Positions 7,536-15,721 of a stretch of DNA of 64,000 bases are shown here, piece by piece (position 1 is the first letter of the stretch; every line of letters begins with the position of its first letter). The position numbers and the translations under genes are program-made. The notes under the pieces were generated by a model. That model did no database searches, was not told the origin of the DNA, and saw nothing but the letters and a program-made list of their open reading frames with translations. Source of the stretch: Streptomyces sp. CB02058 (GTDB lineage Bacteria > Actinomycetota > Actinomycetes > Streptomycetales > Streptomycetaceae). Location of the stretch: positions 1,566,916 to 1,630,915 of the forward strand of contig NZ_LIPG01000003.1 in assembly GCF_001905505.1 (NCBI RefSeq). The letters are read 5' to 3'.

Positions 7536-9317
7536 TCAGCCGAGTTCAGGGGCCTCGCGCAGTTCCACGGACGGACGCGCGCAGTCATCCAGTTCGAGCA
7601 CCACGATCTCGTTGCGTCCCGCACACAGCAGCGGCCACGGCACGTAGAGGGTGCGCTGCGGGCCGCGGGACTCCCAGTAGCGGCCCAGGCAGAACCCGTT
7701 GACCCACACGTAGCCCTTGCCCCAGCCGGGCAGCGCCAGGTACGTGTCGCCGGGCTCCGCCAGCTCCAGGAACCCCCGGTGGAACACGGGCCCGGGCCCG
7801 GCGCCGTCCTGCGCCGTCCCGCTCCGCGTGTCCCAGGGGAGCCCGTCCGGTGTTCCGTGGCCCAGCGGCACGGCACGCGCGGTCCAGCCGTGCAGCATCT
7901 GCTGGGTGTGCAGCACCCGGCGCACCCCCTTGCGGTCCCCGAGCCCGGCCCCGTAGTTGACCCGGCCCATCGACTCCACCAGGAGCTCCACACGGGAGAG
8001 TTCCCCGTCCACGCGCACCCCGTCGAGGGACTCCGTCCCGCTCCGCTCCAGTACCCCCACGGGTACGCCGTCCACGTAGACGTGCGCACGGTCGGCGAGT
8101 CCCTGCACGGACAGCGGGTACGGCCCGCGCGGACCGGGGATCGAGGAGGCGTACAGCACCAGCCCGTGACCGATCCCGAGGTCCTCGAACGACGGCGGCT
8201 CGGCCGCCCGCACCTCCTCGCCCGCCAGCACGTCCAGGACGTCGAAGAGCCCCAGCGCCTGCGTGAGTGCGACGGTCGCGGCCGGGAGCAGGGGCGCGGG
8301 GGCCTCCGGCTCGGGCGGCGGCTCGGGCGCGTACCTCGCGAGGACGTCGCGGAACGCGCGGAACTTGTCCGTCACACCGCCGCGTTCGTCGATGGGAGCG
8401 TCGTAGTCGTACGAGGTCACGGTCGGCGTGTAGTGCTCACCGGTCGCGGGGTCCTTCGTGTTGGCCCCCGCCCAGGTCGAGAAGTTCGTCCCGCCGTGCG
8501 CCATGTAGAGATTGACCGAGGCGCCCGCCTCCAGGATCTCCTCCAGCGTCCCCGCCGCGTCCCGAGGCTCCCGTACGACGTGCTCGGCGCCCCAGTGGTC
8601 GAACCAGCCGCACCAGAACTCCATGCACATCGGCGGGTCCTCGGGACGTATCCGCTGCAGCCCGGCGAACGCCTCGGTGGCGCGGCTGCCGAAGTTCACG
8701 GTGGCCAGATGCCCCGCGGACGTACCGCCCGTCAGGAAGAAGTCGTCCGGTCCGTCCGAGGTGAACAGCGGCACATCGACCCCGCGCGACCGCATCCCGT
8801 CGGCCAGGTGCTCCAGATAGCCGCTGTCCGTGCCGTAGGAGCCGTACTCGTTCTCGATCTGCATCATCAGGACGTTGCCGCCCCGGGTGACCTGATGTGC
8901 GGCGACCAGCGGGATCAGCCGGTCGAACCAGCGGTCGACATGGGCCAGATACGCCGGGTCCTGGCACCGCAGCGCCCGCACCTCCGGGTCGGAGAGCAGC
9001 CACCAGGGCAGGCCGCCGTTCTCCCACTCGGCGCAGATGTAGGGCGACGGCCTGACGACCGCGTGCAGCCCGGCCTCACGAGAGGCGTGCAGGAAGCGGT
9101 CCAGGTCCGCGATCCCGGTGAAGTCGTACTCCCCGGGGCGCGGCTCGTGGAGATTCCAGGGAACGTACGTCTCCACGGTGTTGAGCCCCATCGCGCGCAG
9201 CATCCGCAGCCGGTGCGGCCACTGCTCGGGCAGGACACGGAAGTAGTGCAGCGCGCCCGAGAGGATGCGCAGGGGACGGCCGTCGAGGGAGAAACCCTCG
9301 GGCGATATGCGGAACAT
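7536..9317 (-). CDS. Glycoside hydrolase family 35 beta-galactosidase
   Basis: A 593-residue GH35 enzyme that removes non-reducing beta-galactosyl residues with retention. It shows the family start (SLDGRPLRILSGALHYFRV), the acid/base Glu157 in IENEYGSYG and the nucleophile Glu233 in MCMEFWCGWFDHWG, then C-terminal beta-sandwich domains. No signal peptide is visible, so it should act in the cytosol on imported oligosaccharides. GGAG precedes the ATG. It starts 37 nt after the regulator stop, so the two are probably co-transcribed. Confidence 0.93.
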   Translation of the reverse strand: MFRISPEGFSLDGRPLRILSGALHYFRVLPEQWPHRLRMLRAMGLNTVETYVPWNLHEPRPGEYDFTGIADLDRFLHASREAGLHAVVRPSPYICAEWENGGLPWWLLSDPEVRALRCQDPAYLAHVDRWFDRLIPLVAAHQVTRGGNVLMMQIENEYGSYGTDSGYLEHLADGMRSRGVDVPLFTSDGPDDFFLTGGTSAGHLATVNFGSRATEAFAGLQRIRPEDPPMCMEFWCGWFDHWGAEHVVREPRDAAGTLEEILEAGASVNLYMAHGGTNFSTWAGANTKDPATGEHYTPTVTSYDYDAPIDERGGVTDKFRAFRDVLARYAPEPPPEPEAPAPLLPAATVALTQALGLFDVLDVLAGEEVRAAEPPSFEDLGIGHGLVLYASSIPGPRGPYPLSVQGLADRAHVYVDGVPVGVLERSGTESLDGVRVDGELSRVELLVESMGRVNYGAGLGDRKGVRRVLHTQQMLHGWTARAVPLGHGTPDGLPWDTRSGTAQDGAGPGPVFHRGFLELAEPGDTYLALPGWGKGYVWVNGFCLGRYWESRGPQRTLYVPWPLLCAGRNEIVVLELDDCARPSVELREAPELG

Positions 9318-9354
9318 GAGGGTTTCTCCGGTGGACGTGCCGTGCGGACGTGGG

Positions 9355-10413
9355 TCAGCTGGACGAGCGGACGTGCAGCTCCGGGAGGATCGACACGAGG
9401 TGCCGGGGACGGGTGGGGTCCGCGATGCGCTCGGCGAGCAGTGCCACCGCGGACGCGCCGACGGCGAGCTTCGGCGGCGCGACGGCGGTCAGGGGGATGT
9501 CGGCGAGGGAGGCGACCTCGTCGTCATAGGCGACGAGGGCCAGATCGCCGGGTACGTCGATCCCGCGCGCCCTCAGGCGCTGGAGCAGCACGATCGCGTC
9601 GTGGTCGTTGTGGATCAGGCCGCCGTCCAGCAGCCCCGTGGCCGCGGCGTCGGCGAAGGCGTCGAGGATCTCCTCGCGCCGGGCCGCGTCACCGGCCGGC
9701 GGCGGCATACGGAAGAGCCCTTCGGCGGGTGCGTCGAGCCCCGCCGCTGCCAGGCCCCTGCGGTACCCCTCGACGAGCGGGCCGCTGTGCGGACTGTCGT
9801 CGCGCACGAGGAGCCCGATCCGGCTGCGGGTCCGCGCCAGATGACGCACCGCGAGCCGGGCGCCGTGGACGTGGTCGGTGACGACCCGCTCCGTGTCGGA
9901 CAGGTCGTCGCCCGGCCGCCGCTCCACCAGGACGTGGGGAATGGTCAGTTCGCCCAGCCAGGGTGCGGCGGCAGCCGGGTCGCAGGTCGCGACGAGGAGA
10001 CCGTCGAGGCCGTCGGCGAGCATGCGCCGGGCCTGGGCCCGCTCCTCGTCCGGGTTGTACTGCGAGATGCCCAGGACGAGCCGGACGCCGCGCTCACCGG
10101 CGGCCTCCTGGGCCCCCTTGATCACTTCCGGGTAGTAGTAGTCGGCGGCGGGCACGATCAGGCCGAAGGACAGCGGCCCGTGGGCCGCCGCCGGCCGGAC
10201 GGGGGCCTCGGCGCCCGTCGTCTCCGCGCGGGTCTCCGGCAGGACCGCGCCGCCGTGGACACGGGCGACCAGCCCGCGGTCCGCGAGGGTTTCGATGTCT
10301 CTGCGCACCGTGACCGGCGAGACGCGCAACTCGTCCGCGATGTCGCTGACCCGGAGCGTGCCCCGCTCGCGCAGCCTGCGGAGTATCGCCTGATGCCTCT
10401 CTTCGGCGTGCAT
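9355..10413 (-). CDS. DeoR-type HTH / LacI-type sensor transcriptional regulator
   Basis: A 352-residue cytosolic regulator joining a DeoR winged helix (residues about 5-58: RHQAILRRLRERGTLRVSDI and the recognition region VSPVTVRRDIETLADRGLV) to a periplasmic-binding-protein-like sugar sensor as in LacI (LSFGLIVPAADYYYPEVIKG onward). The ATG at 10413 is chosen because the conserved HTH begins three residues later; the frame is open further upstream to 10497 without family similarity. It precedes GH35 and sits among importer and lyase genes, so it is the likely local regulator, with a sugar or oligosaccharide as effector. The inverted repeat at 10480-10511 is a candidate autoregulatory operator. 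Confidence 0.88.
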   Translation of the reverse strand: MHAEERHQAILRRLRERGTLRVSDIADELRVSPVTVRRDIETLADRGLVARVHGGAVLPETRAETTGAEAPVRPAAAHGPLSFGLIVPAADYYYPEVIKGAQEAAGERGVRLVLGISQYNPDEERAQARRMLADGLDGLLVATCDPAAAAPWLGELTIPHVLVERRPGDDLSDTERVVTDHVHGARLAVRHLARTRSRIGLLVRDDSPHSGPLVEGYRRGLAAAGLDAPAEGLFRMPPPAGDAARREEILDAFADAAATGLLDGGLIHNDHDAIVLLQRLRARGIDVPGDLALVAYDDEVASLADIPLTAVAPPKLAVGASAVALLAERIADPTRPRHLVSILPELHVRSSS

Positions 10414-10479
10414 TGCTTCGACTTCCCCTCTTCCCGGCCGGACTACCCAGCAGTGTAGCCGCCCGATGAGCGGATGTGT

Positions 10480-10511
10480 ACGTTCTTGTTCGAACAATCA
10501 GGTAAGAACGT
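10480..10511. promoter_or_regulatory. Nested palindromes upstream of the regulator (operator candidate)
   Basis: An outer perfect 8-bp inverted repeat, ACGTTCTT (10480-10487) and AAGAACGT (10504-10511), encloses most of a perfect 12-bp palindrome TTGTTCGAACAA (10486-10497). It lies in the 120-nt gap between the PL8 stop and the regulator start. It is too AT-rich for a typical terminator and looks like a protein-binding site. Confidence 0.55.
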
Positions 10512-10533
10512 CCACGCCTCCGCTCCTCGCGTG

Positions 10534-12978
10534 CTACCCGAGCCGGACCGTGGTCCGCAAAGTACTCCCGGCTGTCGACGAGAGATCGCCGAAGGAGAGC
10601 TCCAGTCCGGAACCGGTGGAGGAGTCCGTCAGCGGGCCGGGCCTGGTCACGACCGAGCGGACGGGCCGGTCCCAGGCGATCCTGACACTCTTCCGCAGCC
10701 GTGCCGGGTCGCTGACGCAGACGACCGCGGTGCCGTCGCGCCGTTCCCTGACCAGGACGGAGACCGGAGCGCTCACGGACAGGCCCCCGAAGCGGCCGGC
10801 CGCCCAGAAGTTGGCCGCGGTGAGCCCGAGCGCCGGGATCCGGACACCGTGGACCTCCGGCGTGTGGGTGTACTCGGTCAGCCAGCGGCCGAGTGCGCCG
10901 GCACGCCGTGCGGTGGTGGAGGCGGAGGCCCCCGGCAGGAGGATGTAGGCATAACCCTCGTCGACGGGATCGGTGCCGTGGTCGAACCAGAGCGTCGTGT
11001 ACCGGCTGGTGATCGGGGTCGTCGACCCGGAGGCGCTGTTGATGTCGCGCCAGGCGCCCGTGCGCTCCTCGCGCAGCGCGTTCAATGTCCCCCGTTCCGG
11101 GAGGACGTAGCCGCCGTGCCCGGCGATGTGAGCCCAGCCGGCGCGGGGGATGCTCGCGGACCAGGGGAACGCCGACGGCCGTCTGCGGCCGTCGACGGTC
11201 AGGGCGTTGGTGCCGCCCACCCCGAGGTGCCGGTTCTCCACGACGGTCTCGACGGACGTCCCGTCGGAGGCGCTGATGCCGGACCCGAGACAGATGACGG
11301 CGTCATCGGTGAAGAACCAGGACTTCAGGGCCTGGAGACTGGAGGACAGCCCCTTCAGCTGCTGTCCGAGCACCGCGTACGAACCGTCGCCCGTACCCCC
11401 GACGAAGTCCACATCCGGGCGTGAGGCTCCCCAGATCCCGCCCTCGCCGTCGGCCAGGCGCTTGGCCGACGCGGTGGTTCCCGGCAGTCGGTACGGGTCG
11501 ACCGTCGGCCAGAAACGGTCGGAGAACTGGTCGTTGGCGAAGTCACCGCCCCACCAGTACAGCATTCCGGAACCGGTGTGCCAGCCGCGGAGGTTCTCGC
11601 CGTTGCCGTTCTCGTAGTACGTGATCCGGCGCGACGCCATCGAGACCGAGGCCACCCAGTCCTGCCGGCGGTGCACGGCCCGGTCCATGGCGGGGAAGAC
11701 CAGGCTGCTGTCCGGCTGCGGCAGCGGGGTGACCGAGCTGTCGTCCAGAACGCCGTTGAGCAGCGAGAGTTTGGCCACGGAGAGCATGGGGTCGGTGACC
11801 GGCGAGCGGTACGAGCCGCGCTGGATCCACCCCCGCACCAGGCCGCGCCAGCGCTGGTTCTCCTCGGCGCTCGCGGCCTGGCCGAGCGCGACGACGGAAG
11901 CCATGATCGCGTGGCCGCGGAGCTGGTCGTCGTTCTGCCCGGCGGCGCTGCCGGGCGGCAGTCCACGGGCTGTCGCCCGGCCGGAGACCCCGTCCATGAA
12001 CAGGCCGTTGTGCAGGAAGGGCGCGTAGGCCGCCTCCACGGCGTCGAAGATGATCTGCCGGCCGGGGTCCGTTGTCTCCCAGGCGGAACCGCTCAGCAGG
12101 GCGAGCAGCTTGCTCAGCCCGTCCAGGAGGACGGCGCCGTACGAGCCGGTGTACGGCACGAAGGTGTGCTGGATGATCGAACCGTCGGCGTAGAGACCGT
12201 CGCCGCTGGTGACGTAGGGGAAGACCGGGGCGATGGCGCTCGCCGCGAGCGCGACCTTGGCCGCCTCCTCGCCCAGGATGCCGCGGATCGCGAGCACCCG
12301 GCAGAGGTCGATGCGGTTGGCACCGGTGGAGGTGCCCGCGTACGAGGCGACCGCGCTGTCCGGGACGAACGCGTCGACGGCGCGGCAGTAGGCGGCGATC
12401 TGTTCGGCGGAGAGCTCGTCACGGACGAGGAGGGCGGTGTCCAGCAGCGCCTGGGGGCCGCCGATCTGCCAGTTGTACCAGTTGCCGTACCTCGGCTGTC
12501 CCTCGTTGTAGATCCGGGCGTACATGTGGTCCAGCCCCGCCACGATCTTCGCGGCGACGGAGGGGTCCCCGGTGATGCCCGTGCCGGGCTGCGACCATGC
12601 CTCGGCCATGGTGTAGAGCCGCTGGAAGCTGGTCTGGATCCTGGACGAGTAGGTGTAGGACTCGGTGTCGAGGTCGGGATCGGGATCCGCCCAGACCGCG
12701 TCGGGGAAGAGGGAGCCGTCGGCCGGGGCCATCAGCTCCGCGTAGGCGGTGGCCTGGGCGCCCAGGGCGGCCAGCTTCGTGCTGAACGGTTCGGCCGTCG
12801 GTTTGAAGTCCTTGCCGAGGAGCAGCGAACGCCATGTGGCGCGCAGTGCCGCGAAGTCGGCGGCGGACGAGGGGACTTCGGCAGCGACGGCATTCGTGTG
12901 GCTCAGTCCGGCGAGGCCGATGGCGGTGGCGGCGCCTGAGATCTGCACGAACGTGCGACGGGAAAGCGGGGACGACAT
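10534..12978 (-). CDS. Tat-exported polysaccharide lyase family 8 (hyaluronate/chondroitin/xanthan lyase type)
   Basis: An 814-residue secreted lyase that cleaves uronic-acid glycosidic bonds by beta-elimination. The N-terminus SRRTFVQISGAATAIGLAGL is a twin-arginine signal. The catalytic residues keep the spacing I recall from pneumococcal hyaluronate lyase (N349/H399/Y408/R462/R466): Asn221 (TGANRIDLC), His271, Tyr280 (HTFVPYTGSYG), Arg334 and Arg338 (SGRATARG). The aromatic NWYNWQIGGPQ motif is at about 166. An alpha/alpha toroid and C-terminal beta-sandwich follow. GGAGG precedes the ATG. The substrate within PL8 (hyaluronan, chondroitin or xanthan) cannot be fixed by eye; the neighbouring GH35 argues for a galactose-bearing uronate polymer. 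Confidence 0.92.
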   Translation of the reverse strand: MSSPLSRRTFVQISGAATAIGLAGLSHTNAVAAEVPSSAADFAALRATWRSLLLGKDFKPTAEPFSTKLAALGAQATAYAELMAPADGSLFPDAVWADPDPDLDTESYTYSSRIQTSFQRLYTMAEAWSQPGTGITGDPSVAAKIVAGLDHMYARIYNEGQPRYGNWYNWQIGGPQALLDTALLVRDELSAEQIAAYCRAVDAFVPDSAVASYAGTSTGANRIDLCRVLAIRGILGEEAAKVALAASAIAPVFPYVTSGDGLYADGSIIQHTFVPYTGSYGAVLLDGLSKLLALLSGSAWETTDPGRQIIFDAVEAAYAPFLHNGLFMDGVSGRATARGLPPGSAAGQNDDQLRGHAIMASVVALGQAASAEENQRWRGLVRGWIQRGSYRSPVTDPMLSVAKLSLLNGVLDDSSVTPLPQPDSSLVFPAMDRAVHRRQDWVASVSMASRRITYYENGNGENLRGWHTGSGMLYWWGGDFANDQFSDRFWPTVDPYRLPGTTASAKRLADGEGGIWGASRPDVDFVGGTGDGSYAVLGQQLKGLSSSLQALKSWFFTDDAVICLGSGISASDGTSVETVVENRHLGVGGTNALTVDGRRRPSAFPWSASIPRAGWAHIAGHGGYVLPERGTLNALREERTGAWRDINSASGSTTPITSRYTTLWFDHGTDPVDEGYAYILLPGASASTTARRAGALGRWLTEYTHTPEVHGVRIPALGLTAANFWAAGRFGGLSVSAPVSVLVRERRDGTAVVCVSDPARLRKSVRIAWDRPVRSVVTRPGPLTDSSTGSGLELSFGDLSSTAGSTLRTTVRLG

Positions 12979-13076
12979 GGTGCCTCCGAGCCCGGGAGAT
13001 CGATGGTGGGTCCCTCGAGCGATTCGCCTGCTGTGCCGACGGCGATGGGTTGCTCAAGAGCGACACGTTTCTAGCA

Positions 13077-13090
13077 TGTTCGATCGGAAC
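13077..13090. promoter_or_regulatory. TGTTCGATCGGAAC operator-like site upstream of PL8
   Basis: An imperfect palindrome (GTTC-5 nt-GAAC) lies about 100 nt upstream of the PL8 ATG. It shares TGTTCG with the palindrome before the regulator and the importer repeat. Candidate site of the local regulator; not proven. Confidence 0.35.
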
Positions 13091-13164
13091 CGACAATGAA
13101 TCGCGCTATACGAAAGTAATCGCACATAAGCGAAGGGGTGGAGGGGCCTGTTCGGCGGGAGCGG

Positions 13165-13908
13165 TCAGTCCACGTCGCTGTAGGCGGTCCCTGCCTTGAG
13201 GCTGCCGACTCGGTTGACGATCTCGGTGGTGGTGTTGTCGCGGTCGTAGGCGCCCCACTTGGGCTCGTTGGCGGAGTCCCAGGTGCGGCCGGCGTAACGG
13301 GTGCTCCCGTCGGAGAACGTCTGCCTGACGCCGTTGTAGTACAGCTCGGCCCAGCCCGACTCCACCGAGGTGGACGTGTGGATCCCGATGGCCACCCGGT
13401 TCCACGCGAAGGCCTCGACCGGCTGGGACCAGATGGTCTTCCAGTCCTCCCCGGGCCCGACGTACACGAGCCTGACCAGGCCGTCGCCCACGGTCATCAG
13501 CAGGGGGTAGTTCTGGGTCGCGTCGGGATACGACTTCCACTGCCAGGGAACCCAGTCGGAGCCGGTCGGCACGACAGAGAACTTCTGTTCCCAGCCGAAC
13601 CAGTACGTGCTGTTGTTCGCGAAGGCGTAGCGGGAGCCGTCCACCTGTATCCCGCGTGACTCGCAGCGGTAGGTGCCGACCGATTTCGTGTAGCGGAACA
13701 CGGTGCCGTGTCCGTCGTCCTGCGCGGCGGTGACCAGGCTGCCCGGCGACGCGCACTCGACACTTCCGAACACCGCGGTGCCCTGTGACGCGGCACCGTC
13801 CCACACCACGGCGGCCTGGGCCGGCCAGGAGTTGAGCAGGACCATGCAGGCGGCGGCTGAAGCGGCGAGCAGGGGGGTGCGGGACTTCCTGTGGCCATGA
13901 GCGGACAT
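13165..13908 (-). CDS. Secreted beta-jelly-roll polysaccharide lyase (heparin lyase I / PL20-like)
   Basis: A 247-residue secreted protein with a cleavable signal peptide (TPLLAASAAACMVLLNSWPAQA). The mature part is a concanavalin-like jelly roll with the conserved pieces YWFGWEQKF, WVPWQWKS, FAWNRVAIGIHTS and EPKWGAYDRDNT that I associate with the Polysacc_lyase (heparin lyase I-like, glucuronan lyase) group. GGAG precedes the ATG. It is the first gene of the polysaccharide locus and presumably acts outside the cell with PL8 on the same uronate polymer. The exact lyase family is uncertain. Confidence 0.75.
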   Translation of the reverse strand: MSAHGHRKSRTPLLAASAAACMVLLNSWPAQAAVVWDGAASQGTAVFGSVECASPGSLVTAAQDDGHGTVFRYTKSVGTYRCESRGIQVDGSRYAFANNSTYWFGWEQKFSVVPTGSDWVPWQWKSYPDATQNYPLLMTVGDGLVRLVYVGPGEDWKTIWSQPVEAFAWNRVAIGIHTSTSVESGWAELYYNGVRQTFSDGSTRYAGRTWDSANEPKWGAYDRDNTTTEIVNRVGSLKAGTAYSDVD

Positions 13909-13938
13909 GAGATCTCCAGGGGCGAAGTTCCTTTACGC

Positions 13939-13946
13939 TTCGAACA
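13939..13946. promoter_or_regulatory. TTCGAACA operator-like half-palindrome upstream of the jelly-roll lyase
   Basis: TTCGAACA lies 31 nt upstream of the lyase ATG and matches the core of the TTGTTCGAACAA palindrome at 10486. A further GATCGAACG lies nearby, about 60 nt upstream. Weak evidence taken alone. Confidence 0.3.
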
Positions 13947-14020
13947 GTTGAGTTTTCTATCAGAGGTGATCGAACGGCTCAATGGATTGACCGTATCGGA
14001 TCGATCGGACACTCTGTGAT

Positions 14021-14076
14021 CGCCGGATCGCCGGATCGCCGGATCGCCGGATCGCCGGATCGCCGGATCGCCGGAT
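14021..14076. repeat. Seven tandem copies of the octamer CGCCGGAT
   Basis: Seven exact head-to-tail copies of CGCCGGAT, followed by one degenerate copy (CAGCCGAT, 14077-14084). It lies 113 nt upstream of the jelly-roll lyase ATG in the 438-nt gap 13909-14346, where I see no intact gene. The unit length is not a multiple of three and copy number could change by strand slippage. Confidence 0.95.
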
Positions 14077-14346
14077 CAGCCGATCAGGCCGACGGCTGCG
14101 GATGGGCGGCTTCGAGGCCACCCGCACCGAGACGGACCGGCGACCACCAGCCACCGAGGGGCGGCCCCCTCGCCTCGCCCCGACCAACGAACACGGGCCG
14201 AAGCGTTGCGAGGGCGGCCTGCGGACCTGCTCCCTCTTCCGAGTGGCTCCGTCGTCCGCACTCCTGCCGGGTGCGTGGAACCGGCGTCAGAGGGAAACGG
14301 ACGCCCTCGCGGGTGTGGCGGCAGGTGCGCCCGACGCGAGGCGCTC

Positions 14347-14652
14347 GCCGGCCCCGGGCAGAGCGCCTACTCGGTGTCGAAGGCCGCTGTCGTCGCGCTG
14401 ACGAAGTCCCTGGGCAAGGAGCTCGCCACAACCGGTGTGCTGGTCAACGCCATCGCCCCCGCCGCCGTCCGCACCCCGATGAACGCGCACACCGACGCCC
14501 CGGTACTCGCCCGCTCCCAGGCACCCACCCCCACGGGCCGCTTCGGCCGGGCCGAGGAGATCGCCGAACTGGCCGGGTGGCTCTGCTCGGAACAGGTCAG
14601 CTTCTCCAACGGCGCGGTCTACGACACCAGCGGCGGCCGGGCGTCCTACTGA
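14347..14652 (+). pseudogene. 3' fragment of a short-chain dehydrogenase/reductase gene
   Basis: Only the second half of an SDR remains: GQSAYSVSKAAVVALTKSLG (active-site Tyr and Lys of YxxxK), then NAIAPAAVRTPM, and the C-terminal GAVYDTSGGRASY. The Rossmann nucleotide-binding half (TGxxxGIG, NNAG) is missing; the frame upstream of 14347 is unlike any SDR. Without the cofactor site it cannot be an active enzyme. No ribosome site is evident. Confidence 0.8.
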
Positions 14653-14938
14653 AGGCCAGGATTCGTTCCACCGGGCGAGGCGGAGCCCTCGGCGGACTGG
14701 GGGGCGAACCTGGCGAACGTGCCCGACGAGCAGTACTTTCGCTGCGGCCCGCGCAATCGTGACGACACGGCGTACGCACGGAGTACGGATCCGTCGTACG
14801 TGAAGCAGGCAGGAACTCTGCGGGCGTCCACCGGGTGCGTGACCATGGGATCTTCATGCGTTCCCGCACGTGCCCCTATGCTCGAGCAGCAGGCTCCGTA
14901 CACCGGCAGTCTGCAGTCCGTACTACACGGGGGGCGTC

Positions 14939-15721
14939 GTGGACGTGCCAACGCTGATCCTGCTGGGTGCGGCGGGAGGTGTGCTGCGCGGACTCCTCGA
15001 CGCCTACAACCGGTTCCTCGCCTGGCAGTCCGACCGCCGTGCCCGCCGGCAGTCACCCACCGGGCAGGAAGGCGAACCGGCCAGGTTCCAGGACTACTTC
15101 GATCCCGTCGCCGACCCGATCGCAGCCGTCGTGCACAGCGCTCTGGGCGCCGGGGCCGCGGTGCTCCTGGGCACCACGGGACAGGTCAGCGGTGCCTACG
15201 CGGCCATCGTGGTCGGCATCTCGGCCCCGGTGATCCTCACTCAGCTCGGCGGCGTCCAGTCGGTCAGCGATGCGGTCAACGGAGCGCCGCAGCCCGGGAC
15301 GGTCGCCGACGAGGGCGCCGCGGAGGCTTCCCCGCCCGCCGTGCCGCCCGCCCAGCGGCCGGCACCGGCCGGTGCCGGGCCCCAGCTCCCGGACACGCAG
15401 CCGTACATGGCCGGTCCCACGCAGCTGTCACCGACGGGGCAGGCGGCTCCCGAAAGCATCGACGAACGCCCCCGGGCGAGCTTCACAGGCCGGGACTTCG
15501 CGAGCCCGGACCTGGACCTTGTCGGCCGGGACCTCCCGGGTCCGCATCTCGGGGACCCGGATCTCGCCCACGGCCTCCAGCCGGGCGCCGCAGCCTCCGA
15601 CCCGCAGCCGAACGGCCATCCGCTGGACCTCACAGGCGGACCGGGCGGTGCACCCGACGATCATGATGCGCCGCTCCGCCGGCACGGACCGACCGTCGGT
15701 GAGGAAGGGACGACACGATGA
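14939..15721 (+). CDS. Membrane-associated protein with low-complexity pentad-repeat tail
   Basis: A 260-residue protein. The GTG at 14939 is chosen because a GGGGGG run lies just upstream and the hydrophobic N-terminus follows directly (VPTLILLGAAGGVLRGLLDA). A second hydrophobic stretch (AVVHSALGAGAAVLLGTTGQ, then IVVGISAPVIL) suggests two or three membrane segments. The rest is Pro/Ala-rich with pentads of the form FxxPD (FTGRD FASPD) that recur in the next protein. It overlaps that gene by ATGA, so the two are co-translated and probably interact. No known domain recognised. Confidence 0.75.
   Translation: MDVPTLILLGAAGGVLRGLLDAYNRFLAWQSDRRARRQSPTGQEGEPARFQDYFDPVADPIAAVVHSALGAGAAVLLGTTGQVSGAYAAIVVGISAPVILTQLGGVQSVSDAVNGAPQPGTVADEGAAEASPPAVPPAQRPAPAGAGPQLPDTQPYMAGPTQLSPTGQAAPESIDERPRASFTGRDFASPDLDLVGRDLPGPHLGDPDLAHGLQPGAAASDPQPNGHPLDLTGGPGGAPDDHDAPLRRHGPTVGEEGTTR

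Noticed and set aside
14021..14076. Octamer array considered as a CRISPR or an origin iteron set
   Set aside because: There are no spacers and no neighbouring cas genes; the 8-bp head-to-tail units are too short and uniform for CRISPR. No replication gene is nearby.
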